Shown: positions 35,546 through 44,371 of the stretch, one piece after another | Numbering within the stretch: position 1 is the first letter of the stretch | Layout of the letters: each line of letters begins with the position of its first letter | Assembly (NCBI GenBank): GCA_022708105.1 | Contig: JAKIZI010000004.1 | Coordinates: forward strand, 1 to 64,000 | Length of the DNA: 64,000 nucleotides | Direction of reading: 5' to 3' | From: Bacteroidota bacterium | Lineage (GTDB): Bacteria; Bacteroidota; Bacteroidia; Bacteroidales; WCHB1-69 | The notes under the pieces: generated by a model | What the model saw: the letters and a program-made list of their open reading frames with translations, nothing else | What the model was told of the DNA's origin: nothing | Databases searched by the model: none | Position numbers and translations under genes: made by a program

Positions 35546-36217
35546 ATGAAAACCCGTATCCTTTTTCGTACATTTTTAGTTATTCTTGTCCTGATATTTG
35601 CTGTTTTGGTATTCAGAAGTATTATGCGTCCTCAGAAATTCAAATCCGTATATGAATTGAGAAGCAAAGAGATACAAAACAGATTGTCTGCCATCAGAGT
35701 GGCTCAAACCGTCTTTAAAACCGAATTTAAAGTCTATTCATCAGATATTGACTCTTTAGTTGATTTCGTGAATAATGGACAAGTGACTATTATTAAAAAT
35801 ATCGGTAATATTCCTGAAGGAATGTCCGAAAAAGAAGCTTTTGAAAAAGGGTTGTTGAAAAAAGAAGAGATGAAAATTCCGGCGAAACAAAGAATCATGG
35901 AAACTGACCCTACGGTGAAATTAGAAGATTTTCAATATATTCCGTTTACAGATAAACAGCATAAATTTAAAATCCAGATAGGAAATATTTCCAGTCAAAC
36001 TTACTCCATTATGGTCTATCGTATTGATGTTTCTCTTGATGAAATTCTTATCAATATGGAGCGAAGTGTCCAACCTGAAGAGGTTAATATAATTTCCAAG
36101 TTTTTCAATTATTTGTTTTTCAATAATCTTGCAGAAGAAGAACAATATAGAATTCAGTATAAACCGATGTGGATGGGCTCTCTGACCGAAGCGAGCGTGT
36201 CGGGTAGCTGGGAATAG
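35546..36217 (+). CDS. Unknown membrane-anchored protein
   Basis: This 223-residue protein has one N-terminal transmembrane helix (about 8-25) followed by a periplasmic domain. The stretch KSVYELRSKEIQNRLSAIRVAQTVFKTEF is a coiled-coil-prone helix like those of pilin-like or SPFH-associated proteins. The rest is beta-rich with no catalytic motif. I do not recognise the family. The next gene, DUF3822-like, begins one base after its stop, so the two are co-transcribed and may act together. Confidence 0.7.
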   Translation: MKTRILFRTFLVILVLIFAVLVFRSIMRPQKFKSVYELRSKEIQNRLSAIRVAQTVFKTEFKVYSSDIDSLVDFVNNGQVTIIKNIGNIPEGMSEKEAFEKGLLKKEEMKIPAKQRIMETDPTVKLEDFQYIPFTDKQHKFKIQIGNISSQTYSIMVYRIDVSLDEILINMERSVQPEEVNIISKFFNYLFFNNLAEEEQYRIQYKPMWMGSLTEASVSGSWE

Positions 36218-36218
36218 T

Positions 36219-36800
36219 ATGGCTGCTTCTAAAACCAATTATGTTGTTATTCCTACCAAAGAATCCGAAGAATCAACGGTGCTGGTTTTTAATTATCCCC
36301 CGTTGCTGATTCCCACTGATGTTTATCAACCTGAATTGCAAAAAGAGTATCTTAAGTTTCAATTTGACCTTGCCGATCTTGGCGTTATTTTTGAAGACCA
36401 TATTACTGATTATGTGGGGCTTTATTTTCTCAATCATCAAGATCATTTTTTTCTGAGTCGCGAATATCCGTATCTGAAATTTGAACATCGTTCTCTCTAC
36501 TACTATAAAAAATTTCAACAATCAACCCCTGAATTAGATTTACGTGAATATAGACTCGTGTTGATTATGGATGAGGAACGGGCAGATTTTTGGCTCGAAA
36601 AAGAGGGAAAGCTTTTTTTGATGAATTGCTTTGAATTTACTTCCGAATACGATATACTTTACTTTGTGTCGAATATTTTGAAACAATATGAAATCCTTGC
36701 AAAGGAATGTTCTTTGTTTTTGCAAAAGATATCAGGAAATCATGAGGCAACAATTAAGTTGTTAAGTCAATATTTCCATACACTTCCTTTTCCGAGTTAA
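36219..36800 (+). CDS. DUF3822-like protein
   Basis: This 193-residue soluble protein carries a late segment, FWLEKEGKLFLMNCFEFTS followed by YDILYFVSNILKQYEIL, with the strand-turn-strand-helix pattern typical of DUF3822 in Bacteroidota (xxGKLLLYNxFxxxTxEDFxYY). The N-terminal half is a set of beta strands. Family function is unknown. The 3' end overlaps the convergent ogt gene by 47 bp. It follows the membrane protein gene at 35546 with one base between. Confidence 0.65.
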   Translation: MAASKTNYVVIPTKESEESTVLVFNYPPLLIPTDVYQPELQKEYLKFQFDLADLGVIFEDHITDYVGLYFLNHQDHFFLSREYPYLKFEHRSLYYYKKFQQSTPELDLREYRLVLIMDEERADFWLEKEGKLFLMNCFEFTSEYDILYFVSNILKQYEILAKECSLFLQKISGNHEATIKLLSQYFHTLPFPS

Positions 36801-37311
36801 GTAATTTTTCTTTAAGTGCCCGTCCCCAACGGTATTCACCGACATTTTTGCCGTGTTTGGGAATAATGCGATGACAAGGTACGAAGTAGGCGATTTGATT
36901 GCGGGCTACCTCTGAAGCTACCGCCCTGACGGCTCTTGGAACTCCTGCAAAAGCTGCCAACTCACTATAGGTCATGGTGTTCCCGACCGGAATTTGTAAC
37001 AGCGCCGACCAAACCCGCTGTTGAAACTCGGTACCATAGAGGACCAAAGAAACTGAGCTTTCCGACGGAGCAGAAAAGAGCTCTTTTCCCAGTTGTGCGG
37101 CTCCGGAGGGATTAGATGTCCATACAGCTTCTGAAAACGAATTTTTCAACGTTTCCTCCGCATGAATAGAACCTTCCGACACAAAATGTAAGGCATACAA
37201 ATTCCCTTTGCTGTCAAATGCCAATAAGGCAAGCCCGAAAGGGGAGGGGTAATAACCCATCTTTAATTCCCAAATGGGATCTTTATATACAGATTTTAGA
37301 ATGATATTCAT
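36754..37311 (-). CDS. ogt: Methylated-DNA--protein-cysteine methyltransferase
   Basis: This 185-residue protein has the active-site motif VPCHRII with acceptor C146, the TMTYSELAAFAG recognition helix and EFQQRVWSALLQIPVG. It removes alkyl groups from O6-alkylguanine by suicide transfer. No AdaA/AraC domains are fused, so it is the stand-alone form. The final 47 bp overlap the 3' end of the DUF3822-like gene on the other strand. Confidence 0.95.
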   Translation of the reverse strand: MNIILKSVYKDPIWELKMGYYPSPFGLALLAFDSKGNLYALHFVSEGSIHAEETLKNSFSEAVWTSNPSGAAQLGKELFSAPSESSVSLVLYGTEFQQRVWSALLQIPVGNTMTYSELAAFAGVPRAVRAVASEVARNQIAYFVPCHRIIPKHGKNVGEYRWGRALKEKLLNSEKEVYGNIDLTT

Positions 37312-37345
37312 GAATTAGATAAATTGAAATACGTTTTCTAATCTG

Positions 37346-37353
37346 CAAATATA
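37346..37353 (-). promoter_or_regulatory. -7 box for ogt
   Basis: TATATTTG on the minus strand, 34 bp before the ATG at 37311. Confidence 0.5.
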
Positions 37354-37434
37354 CCTAATTAATTTATTTGTAAAGCTTAATTTTATTTCGCTCATTTTTG
37401 ATAAAAAAGAATCTGTCGTTTAGGTTTTTTTTTG

Positions 37435-37442
37435 TATTTTTG
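37435..37442 (+). promoter_or_regulatory. -7 box for ppdK
   Basis: TATTTTTG, 55 bp before the ATG at 37498. Confidence 0.55.
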
Positions 37443-37497
37443 TACTTTCAAAAAATAAGGAAAAAGAAAACAGATATAAACCTTAAATTTATTAAAA

Positions 37498-40242
37498 ATG
37501 AGTAATGTAAAGTATGTTTACTCCTTTGGGGGAAAGACAGCCGAAGGAAAAGCCGACATGAAAAACTTGTTGGGAGGTAAAGGTGCGAACCTTGCCGAAA
37601 TGTGTCATTTAGGTTTGCCGGTACCTGCCGGACTTACCATCACTACTGAATGTTGTACGGCCTATTACGCAAATAATTGCCAACTTCCTGCAACCCTTAT
37701 GAAGGATGTATGGGCAGCCATGACGAATGTGGAAAATTTAATGGGAATGAAATACGATGATTCTGATAATCCGCTCCTGATCTCTTGTCGCTCCGGTGCC
37801 AGAAGCTCAATGCCCGGAATGATGGATACCGTACTTAATATAGGACTTAGTTCCAAAACACTCCCCGGATTAGTGAAAAAAACCGGAAATCCTCGTTTTG
37901 TGTACGACTCCTACCGCCGATTGATTATGATGTATGCCGATGTGGTTATGGAAAAATCAGAAGGTATTGAACCCAAAGACGGCAAAGGAATTAGAAAAGT
38001 ATTGGATGATATGTTGGACGAGTTCAAACATAATAAAGGATACAAATCTGATACCGAAATCAAAGCTGATGAATTGTTGGAATTGGCCAATGCATTCAAA
38101 ATGAAAGTGAAAGAAGTCTTGGGTACTGAATTTCCGGATGATGCAAAAGCACAATTAGAAGGAGGAATCAAAGCGGTTTTCAAAAGCTGGAACGGAAAAA
38201 AAGCTATTTCCTATCGCCGTATCGAAGGTATTCCTGATGAGTGGGGTACTGCCGTGAACGTTCAGGCAATGGTGTTCGGAAATATGGGAGACTCTTCCGC
38301 TACGGGTGTGGCATTTACACGTAACCCCGCCACCGGAGAAAATCAATTCTACGGCGAATGGCTTGTAAATGCTCAAGGTGAAGATGTGGTAGCCGGAATC
38401 AGAACCCCCAATCCACTCAATGATGACACTAAAAATGATCAAAATAAACACCTCCACTCCATGCAGGAAACTATGCCCGGAACTTATAAGGAGTTGTGTG
38501 ATATCAGAGATACCCTTGAAAAGAATTTTAAAGATATGCTCGATATTGAGTTTACAATTCAAGAAGGAAAACTCTATATGCTCCAATGTCGTGTCGGCAA
38601 ACGTACCGGAGTGGCCGCATTGAATATGGCCCTCGATATGATGCACGAAGGTTTGATTACCGACAAAGACGTGGTAATGAGACTGCAACCGGCTCAATTG
38701 GATGAACTTCTTCACCCGATTTTGGATGCTGCCGATGAAAAGAGAAAAACCGTGGTTGCCAAAGGTTTGCCCGCAGGACCCGGAGGTGCTGTTGGCGTAA
38801 TTGCCCTCACCAGCGAAAAAGCAATGGAATATGCTGCAAAAAAAATCAGCTGCATCCTCGTTCGTGAAGAAACAAACCCGGAAGACGTAGAAGGAATGCG
38901 CGCAGCAATGGGTATTTTGACTGCTCGCGGTGGAATGACTTCCCACGCAGCTCTTGTTGCCCGCGGCTGGGGAAAATGTTGTATCGTTGGTTGTGAAGCC
39001 ATTCATATTGACCTGAATAAGGGAGAAGTGAAAATTGCAGGAACTACCTATAAGGAAGGTGATACCATCAGTTTGAACGGAACCAAAGGTTGGGTTTATG
39101 CCGATGCTATTGCCATGATTGATGCTACCGAAAATCCAAGATTCCAGGAATTTATGAATATCGTGGATAAACATAGAACCATGGGCGTTCGTACCAATGC
39201 CGATACCCCCGAAGATGCTCAAAATGCAATCAATTTTGGCGCCGAAGGAATTGGACTTTTCCGTATTGAACACATGTTCTATGGCAAAAACAGCGAAGCT
39301 CCGTTGGCAAAATTACGGAATATGATTCTCGCCAACTCTACCGAAGAACGCGTTGCTGCTCTTAACGAATTGGAACCCTTTATTCGCGAAGCCGCCAAGG
39401 GAACACTGAAAGTTATGGATGGAAAACCGTTGACCTTTAGATTGATGGACCCACCATTACACGAATTTGTACCCCAAACCGAAGATAAACAACGTGAATT
39501 GGCCAAAGAACGTGGAATGTCTTACGAAGAAATCCACAGACGTATTGAAGCGCTCCACGAAGTAAACCCAATGATGGGACTCCGCGGTGTTCGTTTGGGT
39601 ATTGTATATCCGGAAATTACTGAAACTCAATTCCGCGCCCTCTTCCAGGCAACTGCTGAATTGATGAAAGAAGGTTTTGACCCCCATTTGGAAATTATGG
39701 TGCCTCTAACCATCAACGTGAAAGAATTAGAACACCAAAAAGCAATCGCTACTCGCGTAAAAGCTGAAGTGGAAGCTAAATTCAATCTTACTATCAATTA
39801 TCTTTATGGAACCATGATTGAAATTCCCCGCGCTACGTTAGTGGCAGACTTAATAGCTGAAGTAGCGGAGTTCTTCTCATTCGGAACCAATGACTTAACC
39901 CAGATGACTTTCGGATTCTCCAGAGATGACGTGAATGCGATTGTACACAACTATGTGGAAAACAAAATTATCCCTGCCGATCCGTTCAATACGTTAGATC
40001 AGGAAGGTGTGGGACAATTGGTACATGTAGGGATTCAACGCGGTCGTTTTGCCCGTCCAAACCTCAAAGTAGGGGTGTGCGGTGAACACGGTGGCGATCC
40101 TGCATCCGTAGAATTTTTCTACAACGCCGGAATGACCTACGTTTCTTGTTCCCCGTTCAGAGTGCCTGTTGCTCGTCTTGCTGCTGCTCAAGCTGCCATC
40201 AAGGCAGAAGAAAGTGGATGCGGATGCGGTTGCAACTGCTAA
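37498..40242 (+). CDS. ppdK: Pyruvate, phosphate dikinase
   Basis: This 914-residue protein has the complete PPDK plan. An ATP-grasp domain with GGKGANLAEM and CRSGARSSMPGMMDTVLN is followed by the swivelling phosphohistidine domain with GGMTSHAALVARGWGKC. A TIM-barrel PEP/pyruvate domain follows, with GIGLFRIEHMF, FGTNDLTQMTFG and the catalytic Cys in CGEHGGDPAS. It interconverts pyruvate, ATP and Pi with PEP, AMP and PPi, a common glycolytic or gluconeogenic step in anaerobes. The C-terminus ends in an unusual cysteine tail, ESGCGCGCNC. A strong hairpin terminator follows. Confidence 0.97.
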   Translation: MSNVKYVYSFGGKTAEGKADMKNLLGGKGANLAEMCHLGLPVPAGLTITTECCTAYYANNCQLPATLMKDVWAAMTNVENLMGMKYDDSDNPLLISCRSGARSSMPGMMDTVLNIGLSSKTLPGLVKKTGNPRFVYDSYRRLIMMYADVVMEKSEGIEPKDGKGIRKVLDDMLDEFKHNKGYKSDTEIKADELLELANAFKMKVKEVLGTEFPDDAKAQLEGGIKAVFKSWNGKKAISYRRIEGIPDEWGTAVNVQAMVFGNMGDSSATGVAFTRNPATGENQFYGEWLVNAQGEDVVAGIRTPNPLNDDTKNDQNKHLHSMQETMPGTYKELCDIRDTLEKNFKDMLDIEFTIQEGKLYMLQCRVGKRTGVAALNMALDMMHEGLITDKDVVMRLQPAQLDELLHPILDAADEKRKTVVAKGLPAGPGGAVGVIALTSEKAMEYAAKKISCILVREETNPEDVEGMRAAMGILTARGGMTSHAALVARGWGKCCIVGCEAIHIDLNKGEVKIAGTTYKEGDTISLNGTKGWVYADAIAMIDATENPRFQEFMNIVDKHRTMGVRTNADTPEDAQNAINFGAEGIGLFRIEHMFYGKNSEAPLAKLRNMILANSTEERVAALNELEPFIREAAKGTLKVMDGKPLTFRLMDPPLHEFVPQTEDKQRELAKERGMSYEEIHRRIEALHEVNPMMGLRGVRLGIVYPEITETQFRALFQATAELMKEGFDPHLEIMVPLTINVKELEHQKAIATRVKAEVEAKFNLTINYLYGTMIEIPRATLVADLIAEVAEFFSFGTNDLTQMTFGFSRDDVNAIVHNYVENKIIPADPFNTLDQEGVGQLVHVGIQRGRFARPNLKVGVCGEHGGDPASVEFFYNAGMTYVSCSPFRVPVARLAAAQAAIKAEESGCGCGCNC

Positions 40243-40295
40243 TCAACGAAAATGTCCGGTGAGAAAGTGATTTTCTTATCGAATCTACATCATAC

Positions 40296-40323
40296 AAACG
40301 GAAAGATTCATTTCTTTCCGTTT
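40296..40323. terminator. Terminator after ppdK
   Basis: A perfect 11-bp stem (40296-40306 with 40313-40323) with a 6-nt loop and seven T at the end. It may act on the opposite strand too. Confidence 0.9.
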
Positions 40324-40325
40324 TT

Positions 40326-40499
40326 TTATGATTTATTAGGGGACTCACTTGATACAAAAGTACCGTGAAAACTGATAGCCAAGCCCCCATAGGCAGTCAT
40401 CTCTTCATCTATGAACTCTAATATTTGTTTTTTGCTTTCTCTTTTTGAAGAAAATATAGTATTTTTGTATTCTGTATTAAAATAAAAAGAGATAAACAT
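40326..40499 (-). CDS. Possible small protein, 57 residues, unsupported
   Basis: A minus-strand frame runs from an ATG at 40499 to a TAA at 40326, right beside the ppdK terminator hairpin. Its C-terminal half (KKQILEFIDEEMTAYGG, then LAISFHGTFVSSESPNKS) reads like protein rather than random AT-rich sequence. No promoter box was seen, and its 5' end overlaps the promoter of the di-iron protein gene. It may be a relic of a longer gene. Low confidence. Confidence 0.25.
   Translation of the reverse strand: MFISFYFNTEYKNTIFSSKRESKKQILEFIDEEMTAYGGLAISFHGTFVSSESPNKS
40460..40467 (+). promoter_or_regulatory. -7 box for the di-iron protein and LuxR gene pair
   Basis: TATTTTTG, 30 bp before the ATG at 40498. 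Confidence 0.6.
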
Positions 40500-41190
40500 G
40501 AGAGGGTTTTTCTTTTCCGAAAATATGAAATTGGCAGATTTGATTTCTGAAAATTATAATCTAATATTGATGCTGCCTCGTTTTGGCATTCCATTGGGTT
40601 TTGGAGATAAAAGTGTAGCGGACATTTGTAAAAATAATAATATTCCCGTCGACTTTTTTTTATTGGTTTGCAATATTTATTCTTTTGATAATTTTATTCC
40701 GGATAAAATGCTTATTAGTAGCATTGATATGAATTTTTTGTTGCCTTATCTCTTGGCATCTCATCGTTATTATAAAGAAGAACGCATTCCTCATATAGAA
40801 AATCATCTCCAACATCTTATAGAGAAATCAGAAGCTAAATACGGAAAGATATTATTACAGTTTTTTAATGAGTATAAAGAAGAGGTAAATGAACATTTCA
40901 GACATGAAGAAGAGCAGGTGTTTCCTCATTTGGAAGCACTTCAAAAAGGGAATTCTGACAATTCGTATCGTATCCGGACTTTTGTTCCCGAACACAGCAA
41001 TATTGAAGATAAACTAAGCGATCTTACCCGAATCATTTGTAAATATTTCCCCGGAAATATTTTACCGAATGAATCTATTGAATTGATATTCGATATTTTA
41101 CAGCTATCTGATGATTTGGAAAAACATAAATTAATAGAAGAGAAAATTTTAGTTCCTTATGTGGTGTTTTTGGAAAGGAGATTCCGATGA
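40498..41190 (+). CDS. Hemerythrin-like di-iron protein, YtfE/RIC type
   Basis: This 230-residue protein has a four-helix hemerythrin-like domain. H89 (SHRYYKEERIPH), H133 and E137 (EHFRHEEEQ), H166 (PEHSN), and H210 and E214 (EKHKLIEEK) match the spacing of the six di-iron ligands of E. coli YtfE. The N-terminal segment (RFGIPLGFGDKSVADICKNN) resembles the ScdA_N/DUF542 domain but lacks its cysteine pair. YtfE-family proteins handle nitric oxide or repair iron centres. Its stop overlaps the start of the LuxR-type regulator by 4 bp, so the two are co-translated and may form a sensor-regulator pair. Confidence 0.85.
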   Translation: MRGFFFSENMKLADLISENYNLILMLPRFGIPLGFGDKSVADICKNNNIPVDFFLLVCNIYSFDNFIPDKMLISSIDMNFLLPYLLASHRYYKEERIPHIENHLQHLIEKSEAKYGKILLQFFNEYKEEVNEHFRHEEEQVFPHLEALQKGNSDNSYRIRTFVPEHSNIEDKLSDLTRIICKYFPGNILPNESIELIFDILQLSDDLEKHKLIEEKILVPYVVFLERRFR

Positions 41191-41774
41191 GCCGTAAACT
41201 AAAAGTGCTCATAGTGGAACCTTCTTCAATTATTGTAGAAGGATTACTTAAAATATTGAATGGAACAGAGCTGTTTCATATTCTTCCTTCGTTGCCGGAT
41301 GTCCAACATCTGCAAGAACGATTATCTGTATCTCATCCGGATATTTTGATTCTCAATCCCACTTTATTGTTTCCAACAAAACGGATTCCAATTTTCTCTT
41401 TTTTAAATGAGAATCCTCAAATTGCCGTAGTTGCTTTAATTTATCAATATGTGGAAGCCAAAGTCCTCAGTGCCTATCATGGAGTAATTGATATTAGAGA
41501 AAATCCCGGGCAAATTGCTCCGATTTTATTGGAAGCCCAAGCAATTTTGCGAGAAGCAGTTCCGTCATCGGACAGCTATGAATTGAGCGATCGCGAAACT
41601 GAAGTACTGATATGTTTGGCGAAAGGCCTAATCAGTAAAGAAATTGCAGACAAGTTGAATATTTCTGTGCACACGGTTAATTCTCATCGAAAAAATATTA
41701 CCCGGAAAACCGGAATTAAATCAATTGCAGGATTGGCTGTATATGCAATGTTACATAATCTTACAGACAAGTAA
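41187..41774 (+). CDS. LuxR-type transcription factor with degenerate receiver domain
   Basis: This 195-residue protein has a response-regulator-like N-terminal fold (LKVLIVEPSSIIVEGLLKIL) and a C-terminal NarL/LuxR helix-turn-helix. The latter starts LSDRETEVLICLAKG and runs to SVHTVNSHRKNITRKTG (about 135-185). The receiver looks non-functional for phosphorylation: the acidic pair is E11-P12, the phosphoacceptor position is N57 (ILILNP), and the conserved Thr/Lys region is altered. It should therefore respond by protein contact or ligand rather than a histidine kinase. Coupled to the YtfE-like di-iron gene upstream. Confidence 0.87.
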   Translation: MSRKLKVLIVEPSSIIVEGLLKILNGTELFHILPSLPDVQHLQERLSVSHPDILILNPTLLFPTKRIPIFSFLNENPQIAVVALIYQYVEAKVLSAYHGVIDIRENPGQIAPILLEAQAILREAVPSSDSYELSDRETEVLICLAKGLISKEIADKLNISVHTVNSHRKNITRKTGIKSIAGLAVYAMLHNLTDK

Positions 41775-41813
41775 AGCCTTTGAAGTTTGCTTCATTATGT
41801 TGCAAAAAAATCT

Positions 41814-41821
41814 TACTTTTG
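41814..41821 (+). promoter_or_regulatory. -7 box for the BatA-type gene, decides its start
   Basis: TACTTTTG, 30 bp before the ATG at 41852. It rules out the upstream in-frame ATG at 41780. Confidence 0.55.
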
Positions 41822-41851
41822 CAAATTGCAAAACTAACAACGATTGATATA

Positions 41852-43912
41852 ATGATTCATTTTCAAAACCCTGCGTTTCTATTTGGTTTATTGGCCATTA
41901 TTGTTCCAATATTAATCCATCTTTTTAATTTTCGTCGTTATCGCACGGTATATTTCTCTAATGTAAAATTACTTCGCGATATTCAACAAAAAACAAAACG
42001 CGAATCTCGGCTTCAACATTTAATTGTATTGATGTTGCGAATTTTGGGAATTTCAGCACTTGTTTTTGCTTTTGCACAACCATATATTCCCCGCAATGAA
42101 GACAATAATCGCAATGGGAATTTGGTTGCCATATATGTAGATAATTCCTTTTCGATGGAAGCGGCTTCCCGTGAAGGAAATCTATTCCAAGATGCACTTA
42201 ATGCGGCTAAAAATGTAGTTGATGCCTTCTCCTTTTCAGATGATTACATTCTGATTACCAACGATTTTTTGGGAAAATATTCCCGTATTATGAATCGTGA
42301 TGAAATTCTTTCTGCCATTAATGAAATTGAAATTTCTCCCCGAAGTAAATCTTTGAATGAAATCATTCAATTGGAAGAGCATCTGCAAGCCTCCTCAAGA
42401 AAAGAGCAAGTGCTGAGTTATTATCTTTCCGATTTTCAAAAAAGCAGATTTTCTTTTGAGCAAATAAGTACAAATAAGAATCATCGTCTTTTTTTGATGC
42501 CCTTGCCGGCAGAAGATGTTAATAATGTATCGATTGACAGTTGTTGGTTCCTATCGCCTGTTTTTAAAGAAGGTCAACAAGCCGTATTGAATGTGCGTGT
42601 GCATAATTATGGAGCTCAGGATGTCATTAAATTGCCCTTAAAATTGTATATTAATAATGAACAAAAAGCCCTTGCTGCCATTGATGTGAAAGCGGAAAGT
42701 TATACGGATTACCAGTTGAGCTATACACTATCTTCTTCAGGAATCCAATGCGGAACGCTTCAAATCGAAGATGCCCCGATCGTATTTGATGACCAATTCT
42801 ATTTTACCTACGAAGTGCTTCCCGCAACGCGAATTATTGCGATTCAAGAAAAGGAAAATTCTTATTTGAGGGCTCTTTATGGAAAAGATTCTCTGTTTAT
42901 TTATGAAGAAATGAATGTAAATAGAATTAATTATGCGCAATTTAAAAATGCAGAATTGATTGTATTGGACCAAATCAAAGAGATCTCCTCGGGACTTGCA
43001 GATGAACTGAAAAAATTCGTTGTGGCCGGCGGAAATTTGTTAGTATTCCCTTTCTTAGAGCAAGAGAAAGATTCCTGGAAAGCTTTTCTCGAAAATAAAT
43101 TGTCGTGTAATTCTTATGGGGAGCTAATCAATGGGGAAGTGAAAGTAGGTAGAATAAATACAGAAAGTGCTTATTTTAAAGGTGCTATTGAAAGGCAAGA
43201 GTATCAACTTGAGATGCCATCGCTTTTACGTTTTTATGGAATATCATCGCCCTTAGTGCCAACAAGCGAAACGATTATGGAATTGGAAAATAAAATGCCG
43301 ATGTTGGTTGTTTCTCAAGTGGAAAAAGGACAACTATTTTTGTCTGCGGTTGCGTTGAATGATGAATTTGGAAATGCTCATAAAAATGCGCTATTCTTTG
43401 TTCCGTTGCATAATATTGGGATTAAAAGTCAGCGACAAACTCAATTATATGGAATTATCGGAAAAGATGAATTTCAAACAATTCATAAAAAAAGTGAATC
43501 TGCAGAAGATGTTTTTGTGATGAAATTGCGTGATGACGGAACAGAGTTTATTCCCGAACAACGAAGAATAGGCAATGAAACCATGATCTATTTCCATTCT
43601 CAAATTGATAAGGCCGGTTTTTATGATGTGGAACAGGGTGGGGTAGTTCTAGCTACTTTTGCGTTTAATTTCGATCGTGCAGAATCAGATTTACATTACT
43701 ATTCAAGGAATGAATTAGAAGATATTTCCAATAATGACGAAACTCAAATGCAAGTTTTGACAGTTGATGGAAAAGATCTTTCACGACGTATTGCTTCAGA
43801 ATTAAATGGAATTAACTTATGGCGCTGGTTCGTGGGTTTTGCTTTGCTGGCTTTCCTGGGCGAAATCTTAGTGCTTCGTCTCTGGGGACGTGCCCGTTAT
43901 GCTAAAAATTAA
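41852..43912 (+). CDS. BatA-domain membrane protein with VWA-like and GATase-like regions
   Basis: The ATG at 41852 gives 686 residues. The start MIHFQNPAFLFGLLAIIVPI is the BatA N-terminal domain (TIGR02226-type), with LLRDIQQKTKRESRLQHLIVL connecting to a second helix. A VWA-like section (AIYVDNSFSMEAASREG) and a later Rossmann-like section (VVAGGNLLVFPF) follow. A final transmembrane helix lies near residues 660-680. In other Bacteroidota such proteins sit with MoxR, DUF58 and DUF4159 genes; here it stands alone behind the LuxR gene with its own promoter. Exact role unknown. Confidence 0.82.
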   Translation: MIHFQNPAFLFGLLAIIVPILIHLFNFRRYRTVYFSNVKLLRDIQQKTKRESRLQHLIVLMLRILGISALVFAFAQPYIPRNEDNNRNGNLVAIYVDNSFSMEAASREGNLFQDALNAAKNVVDAFSFSDDYILITNDFLGKYSRIMNRDEILSAINEIEISPRSKSLNEIIQLEEHLQASSRKEQVLSYYLSDFQKSRFSFEQISTNKNHRLFLMPLPAEDVNNVSIDSCWFLSPVFKEGQQAVLNVRVHNYGAQDVIKLPLKLYINNEQKALAAIDVKAESYTDYQLSYTLSSSGIQCGTLQIEDAPIVFDDQFYFTYEVLPATRIIAIQEKENSYLRALYGKDSLFIYEEMNVNRINYAQFKNAELIVLDQIKEISSGLADELKKFVVAGGNLLVFPFLEQEKDSWKAFLENKLSCNSYGELINGEVKVGRINTESAYFKGAIERQEYQLEMPSLLRFYGISSPLVPTSETIMELENKMPMLVVSQVEKGQLFLSAVALNDEFGNAHKNALFFVPLHNIGIKSQRQTQLYGIIGKDEFQTIHKKSESAEDVFVMKLRDDGTEFIPEQRRIGNETMIYFHSQIDKAGFYDVEQGGVVLATFAFNFDRAESDLHYYSRNELEDISNNDETQMQVLTVDGKDLSRRIASELNGINLWRWFVGFALLAFLGEILVLRLWGRARYAKN

Positions 43913-44355
43913 CTGGATTGAGCATATAACACTAATCGCCACAAATTGCCGTTAATATCTGTATACTCATACTCTAAATCTGTCTTGGATAATTTTTTGA
44001 TTTTAGCAATGTAACTATAAGAAACATCCAACAAGATAAAATTAATTTTCAACTCTTTTTCGTTGTTCTGAAATTGCCATGAACCGGTGTAAGATTCACG
44101 CAATGTTCCATTGTGATAGGTCGTAACTACCAAAGGTCCGTATGCATGAAATGTATAATAGGTGCCAATTTGATTGGCATACCATTCAGGAGTTGTCGTT
44201 TGTTCTCCGTTGCGATATACTTTTTGAAGTGACCAAGTGGTAATAAGGCGTTTTTCGGGAGTGTAAAAACTGAGAAAAGGACCATCTTCATACCGACAAG
44301 AGGTGAATAAAAATAACGCACTGAAAATTAATAAAATACTCTTTTTTGTTTTCAT
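43909..44355 (-). CDS. Small lipoprotein, lipocalin-like
   Basis: The Met at 44355 gives 148 residues with the lipoprotein signal LFLFTSC followed by RYEDGPFLSF. The mature part has the WxL.....NG pattern and antiparallel strands typical of Bacteroidota lipocalin-like domains (ITTWSLQKVYRNGEQTT, ...GSWQFQNNEKEL, ...LEYEYTDINGNLW). The 3' end overlaps the convergent BatA-type gene by 4 bp. Function unknown. It lies 16 bp after argS on the same strand. Confidence 0.75.
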   Translation of the reverse strand: MKTKKSILLIFSALFLFTSCRYEDGPFLSFYTPEKRLITTWSLQKVYRNGEQTTTPEWYANQIGTYYTFHAYGPLVVTTYHNGTLRESYTGSWQFQNNEKELKINFILLDVSYSYIAKIKKLSKTDLEYEYTDINGNLWRLVLYAQSS

Positions 44356-44371
44356 ATACATTTTTTCAATA

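Noticed and set aside
38155-39273. Long minus-strand frame of about 370 codons inside ppdK
   Set aside because: It is antisense to a highly conserved enzyme, has no promoter and its composition is what the ppdK codons impose on the other strand.
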